The notes beneath the pieces are model-generated. The model was not told the origin of the DNA, did not search any database, and saw nothing but the letters and a program-made list of their open reading frames with translations. DNA of 48,482 bases. Source: Seribacter sulfatis (GTDB taxonomy: Bacteria; Verrucomicrobiota; Verrucomicrobiia; Opitutales; Seribacteraceae). The DNA lies in assembly GCF_964187635.1 (NCBI RefSeq), contig NZ_CAXLMO010000081.1:1-48482 (forward strand). Reading direction: 5' to 3'. Positions within the stretch are counted from its first letter, which is position 1. Every line of letters starts with the position of its first letter. Shown in pieces: positions 26,626 through 35,748 of this stretch. Both the position numbers and the translations under genes were made by a program.

Positions 26626-27606
26626 ATGTATTGTACTCAGTTAAAACTCTCCCTGTTCAGTCTCAGTATTCTCCTTAATTGGCTTTTTTTCGGTTGTACC
26701 CAACAAGAAGATGAAATTGAAGTTTCATCTTCACGGGAATCAATTACTCTTAATAAAGAAGCAATGCGTGGAAGACATGTATTTAAAGATGGTTCAATAT
26801 ATGAGGGAGAATTAGTGAAGGGTAAGCCAAATGGTTTTGGTACCCATAATCTGGTAAACGGAGATATCTTTGAAGGGCAACATACAGATGGTTTTGCACA
26901 TGGACATGGTACAATGAGGTATAAATCTGAATCTAAATTAGATCGATATGTCGGGAATTGGAGAAGTGGGAAAAGGTATGGTTTTGGTACATTAATATTG
27001 GAAGATTCTTCTCGATTGGTCGGGGACTGGAAGAATGATAATCTTAATTATGGTGAATACCAAAGTTCAAATGGAGTAATAATGTCGGGGAAATGGAATA
27101 AAGATTATTTAGAAGAGGGCACGATGAGGTTAGAGGATGGTGCTGAATACTCCGGAAGTTTTGCAGGGGAGGGAGTTTTTTCTTATGGTAGTTTACTCTC
27201 GATTAATGGAGATCATTATACGGGAAGGTTTCAAAAAAACATATATTGGGGAAAGGGCATGTTGAGAACTGCAGATGGAAGTATTTATACCGGGGCATTT
27301 AAAGAGGGGGAATTTTCTGGATACGGTATTTTAACTGAAAATGACGGTTCGGTTTACTCGGGTGGATTTTTATCCGGAGTGCCCAATGGTCAAGGAGTTC
27401 AGACCGATCAATCCGGAGTTGTATACAGTGGATCTTGGTCAAATGGAGAGAAACAGGGTGTTGGTACCCTCGATTTTGGGGATGGTACAAGTTATACTGG
27501 AAAGTTTCTCCAGGGATTGGCAATAGAAGGATTTTACGACTGGGGAGAAGGAGTTTTAACAAATTCATTCCAAGATGAAAATGGGAATTGGATTGATCGA
27601 GAATAG
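26626..27606 (+). CDS. MORN-repeat lipoprotein at the end of the type II secretion operon
   Basis: The 326-residue protein has an N-terminal signal with a lipobox-like LFFGC (Cys24). About eleven MORN repeats of 20-24 residues follow, of the pattern DGSIYEGELVKGKPNGFGT, for example ADGSIYTGAFKEGEFSGYG and QSGVVYSGSWSNGEKQGVG. MORN repeats build an extended beta sheet used for protein or lipid contacts. It is predicted to be anchored in the envelope, possibly displayed at the surface. Only two bases separate it from gspF, so it is probably co-transcribed with the secretion system and may be a substrate or accessory part. That role is inferred. Confidence 0.85.
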   Translation: MYCTQLKLSLFSLSILLNWLFFGCTQQEDEIEVSSSRESITLNKEAMRGRHVFKDGSIYEGELVKGKPNGFGTHNLVNGDIFEGQHTDGFAHGHGTMRYKSESKLDRYVGNWRSGKRYGFGTLILEDSSRLVGDWKNDNLNYGEYQSSNGVIMSGKWNKDYLEEGTMRLEDGAEYSGSFAGEGVFSYGSLLSINGDHYTGRFQKNIYWGKGMLRTADGSIYTGAFKEGEFSGYGILTENDGSVYSGGFLSGVPNGQGVQTDQSGVVYSGSWSNGEKQGVGTLDFGDGTSYTGKFLQGLAIEGFYDWGEGVLTNSFQDENGNWIDRE

Positions 27607-27683
27607 AGTTTACTAGTAGGGTAGGAAAGATTCGTTGTTGCCAAGTGTAGTTTTTTTCATCTAAATTATTATAAATTTCTTTT

Positions 27684-28529
27684 ATGAACAGCCCAACATC
27701 ATTAAGCATAAAATTTTGGGGGACGCGCGGAAGTATTCCATGTCCTGGTCCTGATACGATCAAATACGGAGGTAATACTACTTGCTTTGAAATTTTCTGT
27801 GGTGATAAACGAGTGATTATTGATGCTGGCACTGGTATTCGTTTATTGGGTAAGAAAATTATGATCGAAGAACAAAATCTGCTCGATGCTGATTTATTTT
27901 TTACTCATACCCACATGGATCACATCCAGGGATTACCATTTTTTGCTCCTCTGTATAATCCCAACAGCAATGTTCGCCTCCACGCGGGTCACCTTGCAGG
28001 AGATAAATATGATTTACACGGCATTATAGGGACAATGCTTATGAAGGACCCAGTCTTTCCAGTCCCCAGCGCTCTCATTGAAAAAGCATGTTCATTTAAC
28101 GACTACGATTGCGGGCACGAATTTTCTTTAGAGGGCGGTATTACAATTAAAACCGGTCAATTAAATCACCCCAACGGAGCCTGTGGCTATCGAATTGAAT
28201 TTGCCGACAAGGTCATCGCAATTTGTACCGATACTGAACACTTTGAAGATCGGATTGATGAAAATGTGGTTACCCTTGCTAAAAATGCCGATATTATGGT
28301 GTACGACTCTGCTTACACCAATGAGGAGTATCAAAATTTTAAAGGTTGGGGGCATTCAACTTGGCAGGAAGCACTAAAGGTATCCGAAGCTGCTAATGTA
28401 AAACAGACATTACTCTTTCACCACGATCCTTCCCACAATGATGAAAAAATGGATCAAATCGCGAAGGAAGTTTCTTCTCTTAGGGATGGAGTTCGTCCTG
28501 CCATTGAAGGCGAAGTAATTACAATTTAA
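27684..28529 (+). CDS. MBL-fold metallo-hydrolase
   Basis: The 281-residue protein opens with SLSIKFWGTRGSIPCPGPDT and has the zinc-binding motif FTHTHMDHIQG, with later conserved acidic and His residues (ICTDTEHFED, FHHDPSHND). This is the beta-lactamase-fold branch often found as a single domain or fused to response regulators, close to RNase Z/phosphodiesterase-type enzymes. The substrate is unknown. It has its own leader of about 77 bases after the MORN gene, with a TATAAA eight bases before the ATG, and ends convergently to the GIN-domain gene with 8 bases between. Confidence 0.88.
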   Translation: MNSPTSLSIKFWGTRGSIPCPGPDTIKYGGNTTCFEIFCGDKRVIIDAGTGIRLLGKKIMIEEQNLLDADLFFTHTHMDHIQGLPFFAPLYNPNSNVRLHAGHLAGDKYDLHGIIGTMLMKDPVFPVPSALIEKACSFNDYDCGHEFSLEGGITIKTGQLNHPNGACGYRIEFADKVIAICTDTEHFEDRIDENVVTLAKNADIMVYDSAYTNEEYQNFKGWGHSTWQEALKVSEAANVKQTLLFHHDPSHNDEKMDQIAKEVSSLRDGVRPAIEGEVITI

Positions 28530-28537
28530 TCTCTTTC

Positions 28538-29317
28538 CTACTTGGAGTTGTTGAGATCGTAGAGGGGGGCTGAATCGGGTAAGATGTCCTTAATCGTACC
28601 GAGCCCTTGTTTATTAATAATCAATCTCTCAGGTTTGGAGTGTAAAAAAATATTTCCATTCCCCAAAATTCTTGCATCCATCCATTTATTAGGTTTCAGG
28701 TGAACGATTCCATTTCCTTGGTGTATCAGGGTTGCTCGTTCTACTTCCAATTCATCGGCAATGAACGATCCATTTTCAGAGACTTTTACTTCCATCTCTT
28801 CACTTATATTTCCTTTGAGTAAAATGTTACCAGATCCCTCGTGGATTACATTTAATACTTCGGCAGCTAGGTTATCAATATGAAGTTTTCCGGAACTTGC
28901 CATAAATAAGGAGATTTTTTTGGCTCTCAGATTTTCTGCTGTCAGATTACTTTGTCCGAGGAGACGAATTTCACGAATCTCTTCAACCGAAACTACGATT
29001 TCAACTGGATAAGTTCTTTCTGCATTGAGTCTTATAAATGGTAACCGACGAGCGATATTATAGGTGTTATTTGCATCGATAAATAGTGTCTTCCTGGAAA
29101 CCTCAGTTTTAATCGATTGAATAATCTCTGTATCTGCATAAACAGACGCTTCCCTCAAACGTTTGCCCTTTACCAAAAAAACATCAACATTTCCATTTAC
29201 TTCAATTTTATCAAAGAAAAATAATAATTTCTTTTTTGATTCAAGTTCCCCCCGAAGGAGGCTAGCAGCTAAAAAAAAGAATATAAACGCGAACAGTTTA
29301 GAATTTCTTTTTTCCAT
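28538..29317 (-). CDS. Secreted GIN-domain (DUF2807-like) protein
   Basis: With the ATG at 29317 (MEKRNSKLFAFIFFFLAASLL) the 259-residue protein has a clear signal peptide. The body is a beta-helix-like GIN domain: FFDKIEVNGNVDVFLVKGKR, then regularly spaced Asn/Gly/Ser turns such as ILLKGNISEEMEVKVSENGS and ILGNGNIFLHSKPE. Such proteins are usually periplasmic or outer-membrane exposed, and function is poorly known. A longer frame from 29437 would overlap uvrB in a second frame and lacks a signal at its start, so I use 29317. This overlaps the uvrB end by 20 bases. Confidence 0.8.
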   Translation of the reverse strand: MEKRNSKLFAFIFFFLAASLLRGELESKKKLLFFFDKIEVNGNVDVFLVKGKRLREASVYADTEIIQSIKTEVSRKTLFIDANNTYNIARRLPFIRLNAERTYPVEIVVSVEEIREIRLLGQSNLTAENLRAKKISLFMASSGKLHIDNLAAEVLNVIHEGSGNILLKGNISEEMEVKVSENGSFIADELEVERATLIHQGNGIVHLKPNKWMDARILGNGNIFLHSKPERLIINKQGLGTIKDILPDSAPLYDLNNSK

Positions 29318-31340
29318 ACTTTTTCTTTCTTCCGTACTTCTTTCCCCCTGAGTAACCCCCGGTCTGGGCAGTTTTAAGGTTTTTCCCACCTTCCTTGAGA
29401 AAAGAGATTTGATCGCGCAGCAGAGCGGCTTTTTCAAACTCCAATTTCTTTACTGCTGCGAGCATGTCTTTCTCTAGTTCCTTAAGGAGTTTGCGAATAT
29501 CTTCCTTTGAAACATTTTCGGAAACCGCTAATAAATCTTCACTCTCTTCTTTCTTGGAACGTAAACTTTCTTGTAGAGGTCGAATCACGCTCTGGGGAGT
29601 AATACCATGTTCTTCATTATATGCCATTTGCTTGTCTCTTCGATATTGGCAAACTTGAAGTGTCCTGGTGATCGACTTGGTCATTACATCTGCGTAAAAG
29701 ATCACTCTTCCTTTTTCATGCCTTGCAGCCCTTCCGGCAGTTTGGATCAAGCTGGTCTCGCTACGAAGAAAGCCCTCTTTATCTGCATCCAGCACAATGA
29801 CCAATGCCACTTCCGGTAAATCTAAACCTTCCCGTAATAGATTGACTCCTACCAGCACGTCGAAAGTTCCAGCTCGAAGACTTCTGAGAATTTCTACCCG
29901 TTCAATTGCATCAATATCAGAGTGTAGGTATTCGACTTTTATTTCGTGATCTCTTAGGAATTCGGCTAAGTCCTCAGTCATTCTTTTGGTTAAGGTGGTC
30001 ACCAAAATTCGATAGCCCTGTTTGACCACTTTTTTGATTTCCCCGATACAGTCTTCCACTTGTCCTTTTATCGGACGTATTTCCATTTCGGGATCAAGTA
30101 GACCAGTGGGGCGAATAAGCTGTTCCATAACCACTGACGACTTTTCGAGTTCAACTGCAGCAGGAGTGGCCGAGACATAGATAGATTGGCCGGTTACACT
30201 TTCAAACTCTTCGGGTTTAAGTGGACGATTGTCCAAGGCAGACGGGAGGCGAAATCCAAAGTCCACAAGTTTCTGCTTTCTTGAAAGGTCCCCTTTAAAC
30301 ATTCCCCCAATTTGAGGAATTGATGCATGACTTTCATCAATAAAGAGAAGAAAGTCTTCGGGGAAAAAGTCGATCAGACACCATGGGCGCTCTCCTGGCT
30401 TTCTTCCCGATAAGTGCCTTGAATAATTTTCAATTCCATTGCAAAAGCCAATTTCTCGAAGCATCTCTAAATCATATTCAGTACGCATACGGATACGTTG
30501 GGCCTCCAGTAAAAGATTGCTTCCTTCAAAATGTTTAACTTGTTCTTCGAGTTCTTTTTCAATTGCCTTACACCCAACCTCCAACTTGTCCTTAGTCGTA
30601 ACATATTGTGTCGCCGGGTACACTCGATATGAATCATATTTACGAATTGTTTCTCCTGAAATTGGATCAATTTCACGAATGTCCTCTACTTCATCCCCCC
30701 AAAATTCCACGCGAATTGGATTGTTTGCATAGGCAGGAAATAAATCGACTACATCTCCACGAACTCGAAACCGACCGGCTTTTAATTCCATGTCATTGCG
30801 ATTGTACAATGCTTCGACCAATCCTTCGAGTAAGTTATCTCTACCCAGGTCTTGCCCTTTGGTTATTTCAATAGATAATGCCTCAAAATCATCGGGTGAA
30901 CCTAATCCATAAATACACGAAACACTGGCAATAACGATGACATCGCGACGGCTAATTAATGAACTGGTCGCTGCCAGTCGTAAGCGTTCAATTTCTTCAT
31001 TAATAGAGGAGTCCTTTTCGATAAATGTATCGGTCGAGGGGACATAGGCTTCGGGTTGATAGTAATCATAGTAACTTACGAAGTATTCTACGGCATTATT
31101 GGGAAAGAAAGCTTTGAATTCTGAATATAATTGAGCAGCTAAAGTTTTATTAGGAGAAATAATTAATGCCGGCCGTTGTAAATCCTGGATCACATTGGCC
31201 ATGGAGAAAGTTTTTCCTGATCCAGTAACACCCAAGAGGGTTTGGTCCATGTTGCCCTTTGATATTGATTCCACGAGTCCTTTTATGGCCTGCGGTTGAT
31301 CACCCATTGGTTGATAATCCGATTGTAATCGAAAATCCAT
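29298..31340 (-). CDS. uvrB: UvrABC excinuclease subunit B
   Basis: UvrB verifies lesions in nucleotide excision repair and loads UvrC. The 680-residue protein has Walker A GVTGSGKTFSMANV, the beta-hairpin region VSYYDYYQPEAYVPSTDTF, helicase motifs up to the TAGRAARH segment, and a C-terminal UVR domain (KLLKELEKDMLAAVKKLEFEKAA) that contacts UvrC. The tail is a Gly/Lys-rich run ending KKYGKKKF. A Shine-Dalgarno-like AAGGGGG lies four bases before the ATG. No uvrA or uvrC is nearby. It sits inside a minus-strand gene run behind the symporter gene. Confidence 0.97.
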   Translation of the reverse strand: MDFRLQSDYQPMGDQPQAIKGLVESISKGNMDQTLLGVTGSGKTFSMANVIQDLQRPALIISPNKTLAAQLYSEFKAFFPNNAVEYFVSYYDYYQPEAYVPSTDTFIEKDSSINEEIERLRLAATSSLISRRDVIVIASVSCIYGLGSPDDFEALSIEITKGQDLGRDNLLEGLVEALYNRNDMELKAGRFRVRGDVVDLFPAYANNPIRVEFWGDEVEDIREIDPISGETIRKYDSYRVYPATQYVTTKDKLEVGCKAIEKELEEQVKHFEGSNLLLEAQRIRMRTEYDLEMLREIGFCNGIENYSRHLSGRKPGERPWCLIDFFPEDFLLFIDESHASIPQIGGMFKGDLSRKQKLVDFGFRLPSALDNRPLKPEEFESVTGQSIYVSATPAAVELEKSSVVMEQLIRPTGLLDPEMEIRPIKGQVEDCIGEIKKVVKQGYRILVTTLTKRMTEDLAEFLRDHEIKVEYLHSDIDAIERVEILRSLRAGTFDVLVGVNLLREGLDLPEVALVIVLDADKEGFLRSETSLIQTAGRAARHEKGRVIFYADVMTKSITRTLQVCQYRRDKQMAYNEEHGITPQSVIRPLQESLRSKKEESEDLLAVSENVSKEDIRKLLKELEKDMLAAVKKLEFEKAALLRDQISFLKEGGKNLKTAQTGGYSGGKKYGRKKKYGKKKF

Positions 31341-31366
31341 ATTACCCCCTTATTCAGTACAGGAAT

Positions 31367-32686
31367 TCAGCCCGGATTACTCGGGTAGTATCCAGTCTCG
31401 CCTTCGGATTTGCCAATAATGGCAGCGGCACAACTATCACCCAGTACATTGACTGCAGTACGAGTCATATCGAGGAGCCGGTCGACGACAAAAACGATAC
31501 CCACTCCGATCGAAATGGTAGCATCCGGAAAACCCACCGCGTGTAAAATTACTATGATTGCAACGAGACTGGCTGAGGGAATCCCGGCAACTCCTATTGA
31601 GGTGAGTAATGCCATGATTACAACTGTGGATTGAGTAACCCATGTCATTTCCACACCAAATAACTGGGCGAGGAAGACCACCACCACGCACTCAAAGAGT
31701 GCAGTTCCATCCATATTCATAGTTGCCCCGAGAGGAAGTGTGAAGCTAGCAATTTTTTTGGAAACCCCTGCTCGTTTGGTTATACAATCGAGGGTAACGG
31801 GAAGAGTTGCTGATGAGGAGGCGGTTGAAAAGGCAGTTAGTAAGGCAGGAGATAGCGCTTGAAAGTGTTGGAAGAAATTAATCTTTCCAAGAATTCGAAG
31901 TAAAATAGGCAGAACCAGGAAGCTATGAATTGCCAGTCCAAGAAGAACCGTTAGAGCAAATGTCCCCATCACGGAAATGGTTTCAATCCCAACCATCATC
32001 AGGGTAGGGGTTACTAAGCCAAACACACCGTAGGGTGCAAAAGAGATTACAAAATTCGTAATTCCAAGAATGGTTGAATTGAGACCTTCCCAAAATATGG
32101 TCTGGCTTTGTTTGTATTTTCCGGGAAGCCGGGCAATAAAAAAGCCAAAGAGTAAACTAAAGAATATCAGACCGAGAAGTTGACCCTCCACTGCTGCTTT
32201 AAAAAGATTTTGGGGAATCATTCTTTGAAAAATTTCAAGAATGCCTTTCATGCCTCCATCGGCATGCTCAAATGCCCGTTCCACCTTTTGAGCTTCAAGG
32301 GCACTTTGTCCGGAAAGCATTTTTTCACGAATTTCTGGATCCACCTGTCCGGGTTCGATTAAATTGACGCAAAGTAATCCCACGACCACAGCGAGGAGTC
32401 CGGTCAGGGAGTAAAAGAAAAGTGTTTTGAGCCCTAACCGTCCAAAGTCTTTATCTTCTCCAATCTTGGCAACTCCACAGATTATCGAAGTCATGACAAG
32501 CGGAATAACAACCATTTTAAGAGCGTTTAGAAATAGACTTCCCACAAAATTGGTAAAGTAGTGAAGATTCTCAAACCACGCCGGTTTTTCTATTGTAGAT
32601 TCAGTGGTGAAATTTGCCCATAAGCCAATTGAAAATGCAAGGAGTAGGGCGATCAGAATTTTCCAGTGAAGTGCGAGCTTTTTCAT
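31367..32686 (-). CDS. Dicarboxylate/amino acid:cation symporter (DAACS, GltP-like)
   Basis: This inner-membrane secondary transporter of 439 residues takes up acidic amino acids or dicarboxylates with protons or sodium. It has eight-helix DAACS architecture with the hairpin-loop serine motif ASSSATLP, the unwound NMDGTALFE segment and the substrate-binding DRLLDMTRTAVNVLGDS, all diagnostic. The N-terminus LHWKILIALLLAFSIGLWAN is the first helix. The exact substrate and coupling ion cannot be told. It lies 26 bases before uvrB and 8 bases behind the HAD gene. Confidence 0.93.
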   Translation of the reverse strand: MKKLALHWKILIALLLAFSIGLWANFTTESTIEKPAWFENLHYFTNFVGSLFLNALKMVVIPLVMTSIICGVAKIGEDKDFGRLGLKTLFFYSLTGLLAVVVGLLCVNLIEPGQVDPEIREKMLSGQSALEAQKVERAFEHADGGMKGILEIFQRMIPQNLFKAAVEGQLLGLIFFSLLFGFFIARLPGKYKQSQTIFWEGLNSTILGITNFVISFAPYGVFGLVTPTLMMVGIETISVMGTFALTVLLGLAIHSFLVLPILLRILGKINFFQHFQALSPALLTAFSTASSSATLPVTLDCITKRAGVSKKIASFTLPLGATMNMDGTALFECVVVVFLAQLFGVEMTWVTQSTVVIMALLTSIGVAGIPSASLVAIIVILHAVGFPDATISIGVGIVFVVDRLLDMTRTAVNVLGDSCAAAIIGKSEGETGYYPSNPG

Positions 32687-32694
32687 AGGTTCAT

Positions 32695-33360
32695 TTAATT
32701 TATAAATAAGCTATTGAGCAAGGAGATGTTTACCATGGTGGGGTCGGTAACCACCTTGTGAGCACCGCTTGCGAACAGTTCCGTTTCCGTTCTCGTCGTG
32801 GAGAGCCCAAGTGCTTTCATTCCGCCAGAAATTGCTGCTTCTATGCCGTGTGTACTGTCTTCCAATACCACGCAGTTTTCTGGAGCTTGATTGATAATTT
32901 GAGCCGCTTTCAGAAATACCTCAGGATCCGGTTTTCCACGAGTTACATCTTCCGAACAGACTGAACCGGAAAAAAAATGACCAATCTTTAACTGTTCGAA
33001 GGCAAGAGAAAGATTGTTCTTCTCAGTCGAAGTTCCAATTACACAGGGAATTTCCTCTCTTGCCAATGATTGAAGAAGTGTACGAACTCCCTCCAAGATT
33101 GGAATTCCCTCAGCTTTTCCCAAATCTCGGTATAATTCTTCTTTCCTTTTTCCCCATAACGAAATTTCATCTTTATTTTGTGTCCATTTTAGGATCTGGG
33201 GGATTATAATTTCATTTCTCTTTCCAAATCCAAGAACAAAGTGGTCTTTCGGTAGGCTGAGACCGAGTTCATTGGCGAGCATCTCCCAGCTTTTCTCATG
33301 CAAAGATGCTGAATTAATTACTACTCCATCCCAATCAAAAATTACCCCCCCTAATGCCAT
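32695..33360 (-). CDS. HAD-family hydrolase (beta-phosphoglucomutase-like)
   Basis: The 221-residue protein carries the HAD motifs: nucleophile FDWDGVVINS, motif II IGTSTEKNN, the Lys segment RGKPDPEVF, and motif IV VVLEDSTHGIEAA. The helical cap inserted after the first motif places it in the beta-PGM/phosphoglycolate phosphatase-like subclass. The substrate is unknown, but small sugar phosphates are most likely. It is packed between the TIR-TPR gene (5 bases) and the symporter gene (8 bases), which suggests an operon. Confidence 0.88.
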   Translation of the reverse strand: MALGGVIFDWDGVVINSASLHEKSWEMLANELGLSLPKDHFVLGFGKRNEIIIPQILKWTQNKDEISLWGKRKEELYRDLGKAEGIPILEGVRTLLQSLAREEIPCVIGTSTEKNNLSLAFEQLKIGHFFSGSVCSEDVTRGKPDPEVFLKAAQIINQAPENCVVLEDSTHGIEAAISGGMKALGLSTTRTETELFASGAHKVVTDPTMVNISLLNSLFIN

Positions 33361-33365
33361 GCTAT

Positions 33366-35690
33366 TTACTCAGCAGTCTCGTCTCTTGTATCGGGTCCGA
33401 TTTGTAAGGTCCTTTTTAGGCTTTTGAAAAACCCTCCTTCTTTCTCAACGGTCTTTGGTTTATCTTCAATTGTGTCTTCCACTAGAGTTGAATTTTTTTC
33501 TAGAATAGGGGGCAGGGGAGGAGCAATGTTTTGATCTTTCGGACGAAGGAAATCAGGTAAGGGGGACTGGACTTCTGGATCCTCAGTGGTGGGGTAAACA
33601 TCTTCTGTAACCTTGATCGCAGTTGCTCTTTCCCCCAGAATTTGGTTCAGGAGGTCACGGGTTAAAGTAACTTCTGCATTATCAAAGCCTAGAAGCTTCT
33701 CTTGTTTTGAAAGAGTTTCGCCTAAGATAACCATTGCCTCATCAGTACGCTGGGCGAGGTAGTGTAATTTACCAATTCTAAATAATGTATTGAGAGTCAT
33801 TGGATCCTTCTCACCCATAATTGCCCTCTCAATGGCAAGGGCTCTTTCGCTGATTGAAAAGGCACTGTCTTCTTCTCCTAACTCTAGATGTAAGTCAGCT
33901 AATTCATTCATGGATCTTAGAGTCTCGGGGTGTTCGTGGCCGTATTTTTCCTGCAAGCGTTGATAGACGGTGTATTGTGCCTTCTTTGCCTCTTCGAGCA
34001 TATCAAGCTTTCGATAAATTTCGGCTGTTGCATTGAGGGTGTTGAGAGTTTCCGGATGCATCGAACCGAGTTCCTCTTCTTTAAGCTTTAGTATTTGAAG
34101 GTACTGTTCGAGTGCTAGATTGAAATCATTTCGAGCCGCTGCAATATTGGCCAGAGAATCCATTGCTCCCAACGTATCAGGGTGGCTTTGCCCTAGTGCC
34201 AACTGTAATTTTGATACAATTTGAGTCGAGAGGTCCTGAGCATCATCTAATCTGCCTAGTTTTCCTAAGCATTCCACTAAAACTTGTCCTCTTCGTAAAC
34301 TCTTGGGGTTGTTGGCTCCAAAGCGTAGTCTCGAGCGTTCGTAGGTATTTCGAGCGAGGCTTTCCGCCTGTTGAATCTTGTCACTCGCCAGGTAAATCCT
34401 GGAAAGTTCGGTCATACAACGAAGCAACATTGGATCGTCTTGCGTACGATTCTGATCATTTAAGAGGGATAATGATTGGGTACAGCGATTTTCTGCCTGT
34501 TCTAATTTACCAATTCTACGATAGACAATGGCCAGGTCGATTTGGGCATCAATGACATCATTATGGTTCGCTCCCAATGATTGAGTTCTCCTTTGAAGGA
34601 GTTCTTCAAGCATTGGCTCTGCCTCGACATAATTTCCAAGGGCTTCATGCACCATGGCAATTTCGTTCATTGCATGTAGCCGAATAGTCAGATTTAACTG
34701 ATCCGGACGATGATAAAGAGTTAATACCCGTTCAAGTTCAATTTCGGCTTTTTCATACGATCGAATAGATCGGTATGTCTGCCCCAGGCATAGTCTGATT
34801 TTAGCTTCTATTTCCGGTTTTTCTGCGAGTTCGTTGGCCCTTCTTGATCCTTGGTCCAGCATTGTTTTTAGTAATTGTGTATCCATTCCCGCGGTGTTTT
34901 GGGGGTCAAGGGATATGAAAAGATTTTGAACAAAAGCAGTGATAGTCTGCGTTTTTGCCAACTCTACCATTGCTAATTGTTTTTCAATTTCAGCATTTGC
35001 CCGGGCTATTTTAGCCTGTTGTTGTTGAAACATCGCATATACAGCAAGTGAAATTGCAGAGATTGCTAGAATGGCGGAAACAAAGGCAATTCGTGCGAGC
35101 CTTTTTTGCCTAGCCAGTAAATCCCTCTGTTTGAGATCATCAAGTCCCACCCCAATCAAACCAGCGACTAATTTAAGCAAAGAATTTTTCTCGCCGTCTG
35201 CTGTTTCTCGTAAATCGGCGGCGGCTGGTTCATGTTTTTGATCGGTAATTTCACCCTCTGCATTTACTAGTCTTCTCGCAGCGAGGGGAATACACTCATT
35301 TTTACTTTCACCCTTTGCATCTTCGGACATAGGCTCTCCTGAAAGGATTAGGCAGAGAACGCGATTTTCTTTCCCCATCGCTTTGAACATTCGAATCTCT
35401 TCATTTACCCATCGTGATTGAACTGCGTGGGGAGAACATAAAATGATAAGATGGGATGAGTCCTTAAGAGCCTGTTCAATCAGAGGACCCAGCTGTGCTG
35501 CACCTGCCAATTCATCTCTGTCTCTGAATATAGGATAAAGTCTACCAGGGACAGTGCCAAAAGGGCTGTTTTGCCCAATCAAATGTTTTGGTACTCTAAA
35601 GTCTTCTAATTTCTTACGCAGCCAACGTGCTTTTTCCTCATCTTTGTGAGCATAAGTTAGAAATGCCCTATACTTAAAAGTAGAACTCAT
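33366..35690 (-). CDS. TIR domain-transmembrane-TPR protein
   Basis: The 774-residue protein has an N-terminal TIR domain (residues 5-125: KYRAFLTYAHKDEEKARWLR, LYPIFRDRDELAG, LIILCSPHAVQSRWVNEEIR). The WxxxE element W94-E98 holds the glutamate that in active TIR NADases is catalytic. A conserved segment KNSLLKLVAGLIGVGLDDLK and one membrane helix (about 201-221) follow. About eight to ten kinesin-light-chain-like TPRs (about 285-690) then lead to a Pro/acidic tail. TIR would be cytoplasmic and the TPR part periplasmic or the reverse. Related proteins are widespread in bacteria, and their role, signalling or defence, is unsettled. It heads a five-gene run. Confidence 0.9.
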   Translation of the reverse strand: MSSTFKYRAFLTYAHKDEEKARWLRKKLEDFRVPKHLIGQNSPFGTVPGRLYPIFRDRDELAGAAQLGPLIEQALKDSSHLIILCSPHAVQSRWVNEEIRMFKAMGKENRVLCLILSGEPMSEDAKGESKNECIPLAARRLVNAEGEITDQKHEPAAADLRETADGEKNSLLKLVAGLIGVGLDDLKQRDLLARQKRLARIAFVSAILAISAISLAVYAMFQQQQAKIARANAEIEKQLAMVELAKTQTITAFVQNLFISLDPQNTAGMDTQLLKTMLDQGSRRANELAEKPEIEAKIRLCLGQTYRSIRSYEKAEIELERVLTLYHRPDQLNLTIRLHAMNEIAMVHEALGNYVEAEPMLEELLQRRTQSLGANHNDVIDAQIDLAIVYRRIGKLEQAENRCTQSLSLLNDQNRTQDDPMLLRCMTELSRIYLASDKIQQAESLARNTYERSRLRFGANNPKSLRRGQVLVECLGKLGRLDDAQDLSTQIVSKLQLALGQSHPDTLGAMDSLANIAAARNDFNLALEQYLQILKLKEEELGSMHPETLNTLNATAEIYRKLDMLEEAKKAQYTVYQRLQEKYGHEHPETLRSMNELADLHLELGEEDSAFSISERALAIERAIMGEKDPMTLNTLFRIGKLHYLAQRTDEAMVILGETLSKQEKLLGFDNAEVTLTRDLLNQILGERATAIKVTEDVYPTTEDPEVQSPLPDFLRPKDQNIAPPLPPILEKNSTLVEDTIEDKPKTVEKEGGFFKSLKRTLQIGPDTRDETAE

Positions 35691-35748
35691 ATGACAACGA
35701 ACTACTAAAGCGGAGAAGGAACTAAGATTCCCTCTTTACCAAGTGGGG

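Noticed and set aside
29318..29437. Longer start of the GIN-domain protein
   Set aside because: It would overlap uvrB in another frame over 140 bases and lose the signal peptide at the N-terminus.
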